From: ZCTH02-B3 sp036563895 | GTDB lineage: Bacteria > Bacillota > Bacilli > Paenibacillales > Paenibacillaceae | Reading direction: 5' to 3' | NCBI GenBank assembly: GCA_036563895.1 | Contig: DATCLN010000168.1 | Coordinates: 1-27,382 of the forward strand | DNA: 27,382 bases | Shown: piece by piece, positions 1 to 7,240 of the stretch | How positions within the stretch are numbered: the stretch's first letter is position 1 | Layout: each line of letters opens with the position of its first letter | The notes under the pieces: model-generated | The model's input: only the letters and a program-made list of their open reading frames with translations | What the model was told of the DNA's origin: nothing | Database searches by the model: none | Program-made: the position numbers and the translations under genes

Positions 1-2282
1 ACGAGCGAACCGGCCGGCACGTCGCCGCCGGCGAGCACGTGCGCGAGCTTGCCCGCGATCTTCAAATCGTGGTCGCTGATGTAGCCGCCCTGCCGCATGT
101 GATAGGCGCCGAGCTGCAGGACGGCTTTGCCCGCCGCGCCGGCGACGCGGATCTTCTCTTCCCGCGGCGGCACATAACCTTCCTGCGCCAGGCGGAGCAC
201 CGCCTGCTTCGCTTCGTGAATCTGAAAATCCCGGTTCACGACCACCGAGTCCGTCGGCCGGAACAGCCCCAGCCGGAAGGCGTCGTGGCCGCTGGTGGAC
301 ACCTTGGCGGTGCCGATCGTCTCGAACACCCGGTTCAGCTCCGGCTGCCAATCGAGATCGGGATGCGCCGCGGCCAGCCGGCTGACGCGCAGCGCCATCT
401 CCTTGCAGCCGCCGCCCGCCGGGATGAGGCCGACGCCCGTCTCGACAAGACCGAAATACGTCTCCGCCGAGGCGACGATCCGGTCCGCGGGCAGGCACAC
501 CTCCACGCCCCCGCCGAGCGTCATCCTGTGCGGCGCGGCCACCACCGGCTTCTCGAACCGTTTCAGCAACATCATCGTGTCCTGGAACAGGCGGATGATG
601 CCGTCGATTTCCTCCCATTCCCCGTCCTGCGCTTCCATGAGCAGGATCATCAGGTTGGCGCCCACGCAGAAATTCCGCCCCTCGTTGGCGATGACGAGCC
701 CCGCGAAGTTGCGGCGCACCTCGTCCAGACTTTGCCGGATCATGTGCAGGATGTCCGCGCCGATGGCGTTGTTCGGGGAATGGAATTCCAGGCAGGCCAC
801 GCCGTCGCCGAGATCGATCAGGCTGGCGCCGCTGTTCGAGCGGACGACCTTGTTTTGCTCCTTCAGCTCGCGAAGCGAAATCGCTTCCGGCGGCCGCTCC
901 AGCCGCACGTATTGCCCGTCCAGCACGTGGAAGGTCGCGCCGTCCCGCTTCCGGTAAAACGAGGTGTTCCCCTGCGCGATCCATTCCTTCACCCAGGCCG
1001 GGACGGCCGTGCCTTCCGCTTCCATCCGCCGAACCGATTCGACGAGCCCGATCGCGTCCCACGTCTCGAACGGCCCTAGCTCCCAGCCAAAGCCCCATTT
1101 CATCGCGTCGTCGATTTCGCGTACGGAACTCGCGATTTCACCGAGCTTGGCGGCCGAGTAGACCAGAACTTTTTTCAGCAGGTTCCAGGCCAGCTCCGAA
1201 TAGCGGTCGCCCGCGCCGAGCAGCGCCTTCGTCTTCTCCGCGGCACCCTTCGCCAGTCTGGCCGCTTCCAGCGAGGCGGACGTCACCTTCCGCTGCGGCC
1301 GGTATTCCATCGTGGCCAGGTCGAGCGCCAGAATCTCGCTGCTGCCGTCCGGCCCTTTCCGCTTCCGATAGAACCCCTGGCCCGCCTTCTCGCCGAGCCA
1401 CCCCCGCTCCACCATGCGGCGCAGCACATCCGGCACGGCGAAGGCGGCCTTTTCCGCCTCGTCGTTGACATGTTCGTACACGTTGCCCGCGACATGCACG
1501 AACGTGTCCAGGCCGACCAGGTCGAGCGTGCGGAACGTGGCGCTTTTCGGGCGGCCGAGCGCGGGGCCGGTGACGGCGTCCACCTCTTCGACGGTGTACC
1601 CTTTTTCGAGCATCTCCTGCAGCGTCACCATGAGACCGTATGTGCCGATCCGGTTGGCGATGAAGTTCGGCGTGTCCCGGGCCACCACGACGCCCTTGCC
1701 CAGGCGCCGTTCGCAAAACCGTTTCATCCCGTCAACGATGGCCGGATCGGTGTCCCTGCCGGGGATGAGCTCGAGCAGCTTCATGTAGCGCGGCGGATTG
1801 AAGAAGTGCGTGCCGAGAAAATGCGTCCGGAACGCCTCGCCGCACGCTTCGGCCATGGCGTTGATGGAGATGCCGGAGGTGTTCGAACTGACGATGATGC
1901 CCGGCCGCCAGTGGGCTTCGATCCGCCGGAGCAGCTGCCGTTTCAGTTCCAGATTTTCCGTGATCGCCTCGATGACCCAGTCGGCTTCCGCGATGCGGTG
2001 CAGGTCGTCCTCCACGTTGCCCGGCGTGATGCGCTCCGCGAACGCTTCGTCGTACAGCGGCGGCGGGTTCGTCTTGCGCAGTCTCGCGATCGCCTGGGTC
2101 GCCAGGCGGTTGCGCACCGCGGGGTGCTCCAGCGTATAGCCCTTTGCCGTCTCCTCGTCCGTCAGCCGCTGCGGGACGATATCCAGCAGGAGACACGGAA
2201 TCCCGACGTTGGCCAGATGGGCGGCGATGCCCGACCCCATCACGCCCGATCCGATGACCACCGCTTTGCGTATCGCAATCAT
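1..2282 (-). CDS. fadN: 3-hydroxyacyl-CoA dehydrogenase / enoyl-CoA hydratase FadN (3' end outside window)
   Basis: This is a bifunctional beta-oxidation enzyme that hydrates enoyl-CoA and oxidises 3-hydroxyacyl-CoA with NAD. The frame is open from ATG at 2282 to the window edge (760 codons), close to the roughly 790 residues of B. subtilis FadN, so only the C-terminus is missing. The N-terminus shows a Rossmann motif (VVIGSGVMGSGIAAHLANVG, from about residue 8) followed by the 3HCDH domain with the SSNTSGISI and THFFNPPRYMKLLELIPG signatures. The C-terminal third is crotonase-like, with NFCVGANL (oxyanion-hole region) and MTLGGGVEVCLPADRI. A GGAGGAGG ribosome site precedes the start. It lies 46 bases downstream of fadF on the same strand and is probably co-transcribed with it; fadA and fadE may follow outside the window (inference from the B. 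subtilis fadNAE order). Confidence 0.93.
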   Translation of the reverse strand, partial: MIAIRKAVVIGSGVMGSGIAAHLANVGIPCLLLDIVPQRLTDEETAKGYTLEHPAVRNRLATQAIARLRKTNPPPLYDEAFAERITPGNVEDDLHRIAEADWVIEAITENLELKRQLLRRIEAHWRPGIIVSSNTSGISINAMAEACGEAFRTHFLGTHFFNPPRYMKLLELIPGRDTDPAIVDGMKRFCERRLGKGVVVARDTPNFIANRIGTYGLMVTLQEMLEKGYTVEEVDAVTGPALGRPKSATFRTLDLVGLDTFVHVAGNVYEHVNDEAEKAAFAVPDVLRRMVERGWLGEKAGQGFYRKRKGPDGSSEILALDLATMEYRPQRKVTSASLEAARLAKGAAEKTKALLGAGDRYSELAWNLLKKVLVYSAAKLGEIASSVREIDDAMKWGFGWELGPFETWDAIGLVESVRRMEAEGTAVPAWVKEWIAQGNTSFYRKRDGATFHVLDGQYVRLERPPEAISLRELKEQNKVVRSNSGASLIDLGDGVACLEFHSPNNAIGADILHMIRQSLDEVRRNFAGLVIANEGRNFCVGANLMILLMEAQDGEWEEIDGIIRLFQDTMMLLKRFEKPVVAAPHRMTLGGGVEVCLPADRIVASAETYFGLVETGVGLIPAGGGCKEMALRVSRLAAAHPDLDWQPELNRVFETIGTAKVSTSGHDAFRLGLFRPTDSVVVNRDFQIHEAKQAVLRLAQEGYVPPREEKIRVAGAAGKAVLQLGAYHMRQGGYISDHDLKIAGKLAHVLAGGDVPAGSL

Positions 2283-2328
2283 TTGCCAGGGGACCTCCTC
2301 CCGACCGTTTTTCAGAAATGTGCAAAAA

Positions 2329-4473
2329 TCAATCGCCAAACACGGACTGCGCCAGCAGTTCCGCCACGTCGCGGGCCTTCACCCGCTCGTCCGCACCCTT
2401 CAGCTTCACGCCGTCCTCCATCATCGCCAGGCAGTACGGACAGGCGCTGCCGATGACGGTCGGGTTCTTCTCGAGCGCCTGCTCGGTGCGCGCAAGGTTG
2501 ACCCGTTTGCCGGACGTCTCCTCCATCCACATCCGGCCGCCGCCGGCCCCGCAGCACATGCCGTTCTCGCGGTTGCGCTTCATCTCGACCAGCTCGACGC
2601 CGGGGATCGCCCGCAGAATATGGCGGGGCGCGTCGTAGACGCCATTGTACCGGCCGAGGTAACAGGAATCGTGATAGACGACGCGCTCGTTCACCGCGTG
2701 GCGCGGCGTCAGCCGGCCGGAGCGGACGAGCCGGTCGAGCAGTTCCGTGTGGTGGAGCACCTCGACGTCGTCCAGGCCGAAGTCCGGGTACTCGTTTTTC
2801 AGCGTGTTGTACGCGTGCGGGTCGGCGGTGACGATCCGGCGAACGCCGTATTTCCTGAAGGTGGCGATGTTCTCCGCGCACAGCTGCTGGAACAGCAGCT
2901 CGTTGCCCATCCGGCGCGGCGTGTCGCCGGAGTTGCGCTCCTCGTTGCCGAGGATCGCGAAGCGGACGCCCGCTTCGGCCATGAGCCGGACGAACGCGCG
3001 CGTCACCTTGCGGGTGCGCGGGTCGTAGGACCCCATCGAGCCGACGAAAAAGAGGACCTCGAAATCAGGCTCATCCCGCACGGTCGGCACCCGGACGTCC
3101 CCGAGATCGCGCGTCCACCCGTCGCGTTCGTTGCGGCTCAGGCCCCACGGGTTGCCCTGCCGCTCGATGTTCTGCATCGCGCGCTGGCCTTCGTGCGGCA
3201 GGCGGCCCTGCATCAAGACCAGATGCCGGCGCAGGTCGACGATCTTGTCGACGTGCTCGTTGCCGACCGGACACTGGTCCTCGCAATTGCGGCAGGTGGT
3301 GCACGCCCAGATCTCGTCCTCCGTCACGACGCCGCCGATGAGCACCACTTCCGATACGGGCGCGTCCCGCTTTTTCCAGGAAGCCTCCTGCCACGCCAGC
3401 GTCGGCCGGATGTCGGTGATCCCCTGCGCCGTCTCCCACCGCACGCCCTCCGCTTCCGCCGCATGCACCGCGTGGGCGCCGCCGCCTGCGCCGGCGAAGG
3501 CGAATTCCGGCACCCACGGCGACCGGGACGTGACCGCCGCCCCTTTTTCCATCAGGTGATCCCGCAGCTTGACGATCAGATGCATCGGCGACAGCGCCTT
3601 GCCCGTGCCCGAAGCCGGGCACGCGTTCGTGCAGCGGCCGCATTCGACGCAGGCGTAGAAATCAAGCATCTGCTTTTGCGTGAATTCCTCGACGGCGCCG
3701 ACGCCGAACGACTCCGCCGCTTCGTTCTCCAGATCCAGCCTGGCCAGCCGCCCGACGGGCTCCGGCCGGCGGAACCAGATGTTGACGGGCGCGGTGAAAA
3801 TGTGAAAATGCTTGGACTGCGGGACATAGACGAGAAAGGCGAGCAAAATGAGCAGGTGGAGCCACCAGCAGACGTAAAAACCGGATCTCGCCGCCGGATC
3901 GGGCAGACCCGCCAGCCCCGCCGCGATCCACGAGGAGACCGGCGCGAGCAGGCTGGGCGGCTGGCCGGTCCAGGCCCGCTCGAACGCCAGCGTCAGCAGG
4001 ACGGACAACATCAGCCCGGCGATGAACCAGAGGACGACGCCCGGCTTCCGGCCTCTTTTGAGGCGGGGCAGCTTCTCGCCGTACCGGCGGAACGCCGCGT
4101 AGCCCACGGCCGCCAGCACCGCGAGCACGGTCAGCTCCTGCAGCAGGCCGAACACGTCATAGGCCGGAAGCGGCAGATGCCCCCCGCCGGTCAAGCCTTT
4201 CACGATCAGGTCGAGTGCGCCGAACTGCAAAATGATGAAGCCGTAAAACAGGACGATGTGCATGATGCCGCTTTTCCGGTCCTTGAGCAGCTTCCGCTGT
4301 CCGAACACTTCCGAGGCAAACGCCCGCAGCCGCTCCCGGTGACGCTGCCGGAAATCGTAAGGCCGGCCCAGTTTCAAATAGGAATAGCGGCGGTACACGG
4401 CGAGGCCGAACAGGTACACCGCGTATCCGGTGACGGCCAAAAACAGCAGCAGATTCACGATCCGCCACGCCAT
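2329..4473 (-). CDS. fadF: Membrane Fe-S oxidoreductase FadF (ETF:quinone oxidoreductase type)
   Basis: This membrane-bound iron-sulfur protein probably passes electrons from reduced EtfAB to menaquinone. The 714-residue product has a membrane-embedded N-terminal part (hydrophobic segments near 5-28, 70-95, 105-127, 146-165 and 198-218), then two 4Fe-4S clusters: C275-x2-C278-x2-C281-x3-C285-P and C391-x2-C394-x2-C397-x3-C401-P. The C-terminal half has a CCG (heterodisulfide-reductase-like) domain with C604, C640-C641 and C678-x2-C681; an upstream CCG-like stretch lacks these cysteines. The length matches B. subtilis FadF (YwjF, about 705 residues). ATG 4473 is chosen because GGAAGAGG lies 5 bases upstream; a TTG at 4524 in the same frame has no better support. 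It is the first gene of the fadF-fadN unit, divergent from fadR. Confidence 0.9.
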   Translation of the reverse strand: MAWRIVNLLLFLAVTGYAVYLFGLAVYRRYSYLKLGRPYDFRQRHRERLRAFASEVFGQRKLLKDRKSGIMHIVLFYGFIILQFGALDLIVKGLTGGGHLPLPAYDVFGLLQELTVLAVLAAVGYAAFRRYGEKLPRLKRGRKPGVVLWFIAGLMLSVLLTLAFERAWTGQPPSLLAPVSSWIAAGLAGLPDPAARSGFYVCWWLHLLILLAFLVYVPQSKHFHIFTAPVNIWFRRPEPVGRLARLDLENEAAESFGVGAVEEFTQKQMLDFYACVECGRCTNACPASGTGKALSPMHLIVKLRDHLMEKGAAVTSRSPWVPEFAFAGAGGGAHAVHAAEAEGVRWETAQGITDIRPTLAWQEASWKKRDAPVSEVVLIGGVVTEDEIWACTTCRNCEDQCPVGNEHVDKIVDLRRHLVLMQGRLPHEGQRAMQNIERQGNPWGLSRNERDGWTRDLGDVRVPTVRDEPDFEVLFFVGSMGSYDPRTRKVTRAFVRLMAEAGVRFAILGNEERNSGDTPRRMGNELLFQQLCAENIATFRKYGVRRIVTADPHAYNTLKNEYPDFGLDDVEVLHHTELLDRLVRSGRLTPRHAVNERVVYHDSCYLGRYNGVYDAPRHILRAIPGVELVEMKRNRENGMCCGAGGGRMWMEETSGKRVNLARTEQALEKNPTVIGSACPYCLAMMEDGVKLKGADERVKARDVAELLAQSVFGD

Positions 4474-4552
4474 CAGTCCTCTTCCTTCCCGTTGGACATG
4501 ACACCGCCTCCAGGGTTGCCGCAAGAGTCATCTGATCGCCTGGCAAACACGG

Positions 4553-4566
4553 TGTAAGCGATTACA
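4553..4566. promoter_or_regulatory. CcpA catabolite-responsive element (cre) in the fadF leader
   Basis: TGTAAGCGATTACA matches the cre consensus TGWAANCGNTNWCA at every defined position and sits in a perfect inverted repeat of 7-base arms (4551-4568). It lies about 80 bases before the fadF start and downstream of the probable fadF -10, a position where CcpA would act as a roadblock. Known: CcpA represses several beta-oxidation operons in Bacillus. Binding here is inferred. Confidence 0.75.
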
Positions 4567-4613
4567 CCTCCCGTTTTTCAAAAATCTTATGGGAGCATCC
4601 CGGGCGAAACGGA

Positions 4614-4642
4614 TTGACATTCGGCACCGATTCCCATAAGAT
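4614..4642 (+). promoter_or_regulatory. Sigma-A promoter of fadR-etfBA
   Basis: TTGACA (4614-4619), a 17-base spacer and TAAGAT (4637-4642) form a strong vegetative promoter. The expected start point, near 4649, is immediately upstream of the FadR palindrome, so bound FadR would block initiation. Confidence 0.75.
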
Positions 4643-4652
4643 GAAGAAAAAA

Positions 4653-4670
4653 TGAATGAGCATTCATTCA
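4653..4670. promoter_or_regulatory. FadR operator
   Basis: TGAATGAGCATTCATTCA has perfect 7-base arms, TGAATGA and TCATTCA, with a 4-base centre. It matches the Bacillus FadR consensus TGAATGANTANTCATTCA in both arms. It lies between the fadR promoter and the fadR start, which indicates autoregulation; it probably also controls the divergent fadF-fadN unit. Long-chain acyl-CoA releases FadR in B. subtilis. Confidence 0.88.
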
Positions 4671-4703
4671 GTTTGCTCTGATTTTACCATTCGAGGTGAC
4701 CCG

Positions 4704-5288
4704 ATGACAAGCAGGAAAAAAGAAAAATATCATGCCATCCTGGACGCGGCGCTCCGCGTCATCGCTCAGCACGGTTACCACAATTCCCAGGTGGCGCGGA
4801 TCGCCAGGGAAGCGGGCGTCGCCGACGGGACGATTTATTTATATTTCAAAAACAAGGAAGATATCCTCATCTCCCTGTTCCGGGAACGGCTGGGCGACCT
4901 CATCGAACGGTTCCACGCCAGCGTCCGGGAGACGGATTCGGCGGAGGAGGCGCTGCGGAAAATTTGCGAACTCCATTTCGCCGAACTGGAGCGGAACGTT
5001 CCGCTGGCGTACGTGACGCAGATCGAACTCCGGCAAAGTTCACTCGAGCTGCGCAAGGCCATCGGCCAGGTCCTGAAGCCGTACATCCAGCTCATTGAAA
5101 AGATCCTGCGGCAGGGGGTGGAAGAAGGGCTGTTTCGCCCCGATCTCGACGTGAAGCTGACGCGCCTGCTCGTGTTCGGCGCCATGGACGAGGTCGTCAC
5201 CTCGTGGCTTATCGGGGGCCGCAAGTATTCGCTGACGGCGCAGGTCGACGGGACGGTGGAATTTTTCCTGAGAGGGCTGAAAAAATAG
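4704..5288 (+). CDS. fadR: TetR-family fatty-acid regulator FadR
   Basis: This is a TetR-type repressor of fatty-acid degradation genes, relieved by long-chain acyl-CoA in Bacillus. The product is 194 residues, the same length as B. subtilis FadR. Residues about 8-52 are the TetR DNA-binding domain (AILDAALRVIAQHGYHNSQ, then VADGTIYLYFKNKEDIL), followed by an all-helical ligand-binding domain of the TetR_C family. ATG 4704 is chosen over an upstream in-frame ATG at 4656 because GAGGTGA lies 5 bases before it and because the earlier start falls inside the operator. It is first in fadR-etfB-etfA, as in B. subtilis lcfA-fadR-fadB-etfB-etfA but without lcfA and fadB. Confidence 0.92.
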   Translation: MTSRKKEKYHAILDAALRVIAQHGYHNSQVARIAREAGVADGTIYLYFKNKEDILISLFRERLGDLIERFHASVRETDSAEEALRKICELHFAELERNVPLAYVTQIELRQSSLELRKAIGQVLKPYIQLIEKILRQGVEEGLFRPDLDVKLTRLLVFGAMDEVVTSWLIGGRKYSLTAQVDGTVEFFLRGLKK

Positions 5289-5348
5289 GCGGTTCGGTTG
5301 GCTGCCCGTCAATTTCCATTTCATTCTTATGGGGAGGGTGCGGCGAAG

Positions 5349-6116
5349 ATGAACGTGGTGGTGCTGCTGAAACAGACGTTTGACACCGAGGAGAAAATCG
5401 TCATCCAGGGCGGGACGGTGTCAGAGGACGGGGTGAAGTTCATCCTCAACCCGTACGACGAGTACGCCGTGGAAGAGGCGATCCGGATCCGGGAGCGGCA
5501 CGGCGGCCGGGTCGTCGTCGTATCGGCCGGGCCGGAACGCTGCGCGGAAGCGCTGCGCACGGCGCTGGCGATGGGCGCCGACGAGGCCGCGCTCATTTCG
5601 GACGAACGGATCGGCGACGACGAGTTCGCCGTCGCCCGCGCGCTCGCCGCGTACCTGCAGCGGCAACCGTTTGACGTGGTGCTCGGCGGCTACTTCTCCG
5701 TCGACAACGGCGCCGGGCAGGTCGCGATCCGGGTGGCCCACCTGCTGGGCATCCCGCACGTATCCTCGATCGTCAAATTCGAGACCGACGGGCGGAAGGC
5801 CACCGTCCTGCGCGACGCGGAAGGGGATACGGAAACGGTGGAAGTGACCCTCCCGGCCCTGTTCACTGCACAGCAGGGGCTGAACGAGCCCCGCTATCCG
5901 TCCCTGCCCGGCATCATGCAGGCGAAGCGGAAGCCGTTCCGGCGGCTGACCCTCGACGATCTCGGCCTGACGGAAGCGGACGTCGCCCCGAAAACCGCGC
6001 GCGTATCGCTCGCGCTGCCGCCCGCGCGCCAGGCGGGGCAGCGGATCGGGGGCGACCCCGCGCAGCAGGCGGCCGCGCTCGTCCGCCTGCTCCGCACCGA
6101 AGCGAAGGTGCTCTGA
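5349..6116 (+). CDS. etfB: Electron transfer flavoprotein beta subunit
   Basis: EtfB is the AMP-binding small subunit of the heterodimer that takes electrons from acyl-CoA dehydrogenases. The 255-residue product carries the family's N-terminal VVLLKQTFDTEEKI, the LNPYDEYAVEEAIRIRE segment, ALAMGADEAALI and the C-terminal LPALFTAQQGLNEPRYPSLP (the ETF beta signature region). ATG 5349 follows a GGAGGG site; an upstream in-frame TTG at 5298 would add 17 non-conserved residues. It lies 60 bases after fadR and 74 before etfA with no terminator between, so one transcript is likely. Confidence 0.95.
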   Translation: MNVVVLLKQTFDTEEKIVIQGGTVSEDGVKFILNPYDEYAVEEAIRIRERHGGRVVVVSAGPERCAEALRTALAMGADEAALISDERIGDDEFAVARALAAYLQRQPFDVVLGGYFSVDNGAGQVAIRVAHLLGIPHVSSIVKFETDGRKATVLRDAEGDTETVEVTLPALFTAQQGLNEPRYPSLPGIMQAKRKPFRRLTLDDLGLTEADVAPKTARVSLALPPARQAGQRIGGDPAQQAAALVRLLRTEAKVL

Positions 6117-6190
6117 CGCCCGCCTTCGCCGCAAAGCGCCTCGTTTTATCGTTTTTCCGTTTGTACCCCCATTGAGAGGAGGACGCCCCC

Positions 6191-7180
6191 ATGGGCAAAA
6201 CCTTTTTGACCGTCGCGGAAGCGCGGAACGGCAAGCTCCGCCGGGTCGCGCTGGAAACGATCCGGGCGGCGAAGCTCGCCGGCGAAGAAGGCGACCGGAT
6301 CGAGGCCACCATCATCGGCCACGGGGTGGCCGCGTTCGCGCAGGAACTGGCCGGTTGCGGCATCGACCGGGTGGCGGCCGTGGACCATCCGGATCTGGCG
6401 CATTACAATCCGGAAACGTATTTCCCCGCCCTCGCCGCCGTGCTGGACGCGGTGCAGCCGGACGCCGTCTTTTTCGGGCACACCGCCATCGGCCGGGATC
6501 TGGCGCCGAAGGTGGCCGCGCACCTGAACGCGGGGCAAATTTCCGACGTCGTCGCGCTGGAAAAGGACGCCGCCGGCCTCCTGTTCACGCGGCCGATCTA
6601 CGCCGGCAAGGCGTTCGAAACGAAGCGGTTCACGGCGGGGCCGCTCGTCGTGACGTTCCGGCCGAACAACCTCCCCGCCGCGGAGGCCGTTCCCGGCTCG
6701 CGGGCGGAAGTGACGCAGATCCCCTATGCCCCGCCCGCCGACCTTCGCGCCGTCGTGAAGGAGGTCGTGCGCAAGACGTCCGGCAAGGTGGATCTGACGG
6801 AAGCGCGCATCGTCGTCTCCGGCGGCCGGGGCGTGAAAAGCGCGGACGGTTTTCAGGTGCTGGAGCGGCTGGCGGAAGTGCTGAACGCGGCGGTCGGCGC
6901 CTCCCGCGGCGCCTGCGACGCGGGGTATTGCGACTATTCGCTGCAGATCGGCCAGACCGGCAAGGTGGTCACGCCGGATCTCTATATCGCCTGCGGCATC
7001 AGCGGCGCGATCCAGCATCTGGCCGGGATGAGCCAGTCGCGCGTCATCGTCGCCATCAACAAGGATCCGGAAGCGCCGATTTTCAGGGTGGCGGACTACG
7101 GCATCGTCGGCGACCTGTTCGAGGTGGTGCCGCTGCTCACCGAGGAGTTCCGAAAAGCGCTGGCCGAAACCGACGGTTGA
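6191..7180 (+). CDS. etfA: Electron transfer flavoprotein alpha subunit
   Basis: EtfA is the FAD-binding large subunit of ETF. The product is 329 residues. The C-terminal FAD domain is clear: VVSGGRGVKSADGF, GASRGACDAGYCDYSLQIGQ, TGKVVTPDLYIACGISGAIQ, VIVAINKDPEAPIF and ADYGIVGDLFEVVP, all standard ETF alpha blocks. An AGGAGG site lies 9 bases upstream of the ATG. Together with EtfB it feeds electrons to FadF encoded on the opposite strand. Confidence 0.95.
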   Translation: MGKTFLTVAEARNGKLRRVALETIRAAKLAGEEGDRIEATIIGHGVAAFAQELAGCGIDRVAAVDHPDLAHYNPETYFPALAAVLDAVQPDAVFFGHTAIGRDLAPKVAAHLNAGQISDVVALEKDAAGLLFTRPIYAGKAFETKRFTAGPLVVTFRPNNLPAAEAVPGSRAEVTQIPYAPPADLRAVVKEVVRKTSGKVDLTEARIVVSGGRGVKSADGFQVLERLAEVLNAAVGASRGACDAGYCDYSLQIGQTGKVVTPDLYIACGISGAIQHLAGMSQSRVIVAINKDPEAPIFRVADYGIVGDLFEVVPLLTEEFRKALAETDG

Positions 7181-7204
7181 TTCCGCGACCCTGCGTCGAT
7201 TTCT

Positions 7205-7220
7205 CCGGGCGCCTGCCCGG
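7205..7220. terminator. Possible hairpin between convergent etfA and the STAND gene
   Basis: CCGGGC and GCCCGG pair around a 4-base loop, in the 60-base gap between the convergent stops. There is no T-tract on either strand, so an intrinsic terminator is only a guess. Confidence 0.25.
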
Positions 7221-7240
7221 CGCGGACCGGCTGACACCGC

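Noticed and set aside
2209..4557. A 782-codon plus-strand open frame opposite fadF
   Set aside because: It mirrors the third codon positions of the real gene, is rich in His, Arg, Asp and Pro without any recognisable domain, and has no ribosome site.
7205..7220. Confident terminator after etfA
   Set aside because: The stem is only 6 base pairs and there is no T-tract, so it is listed only as a weak hairpin.
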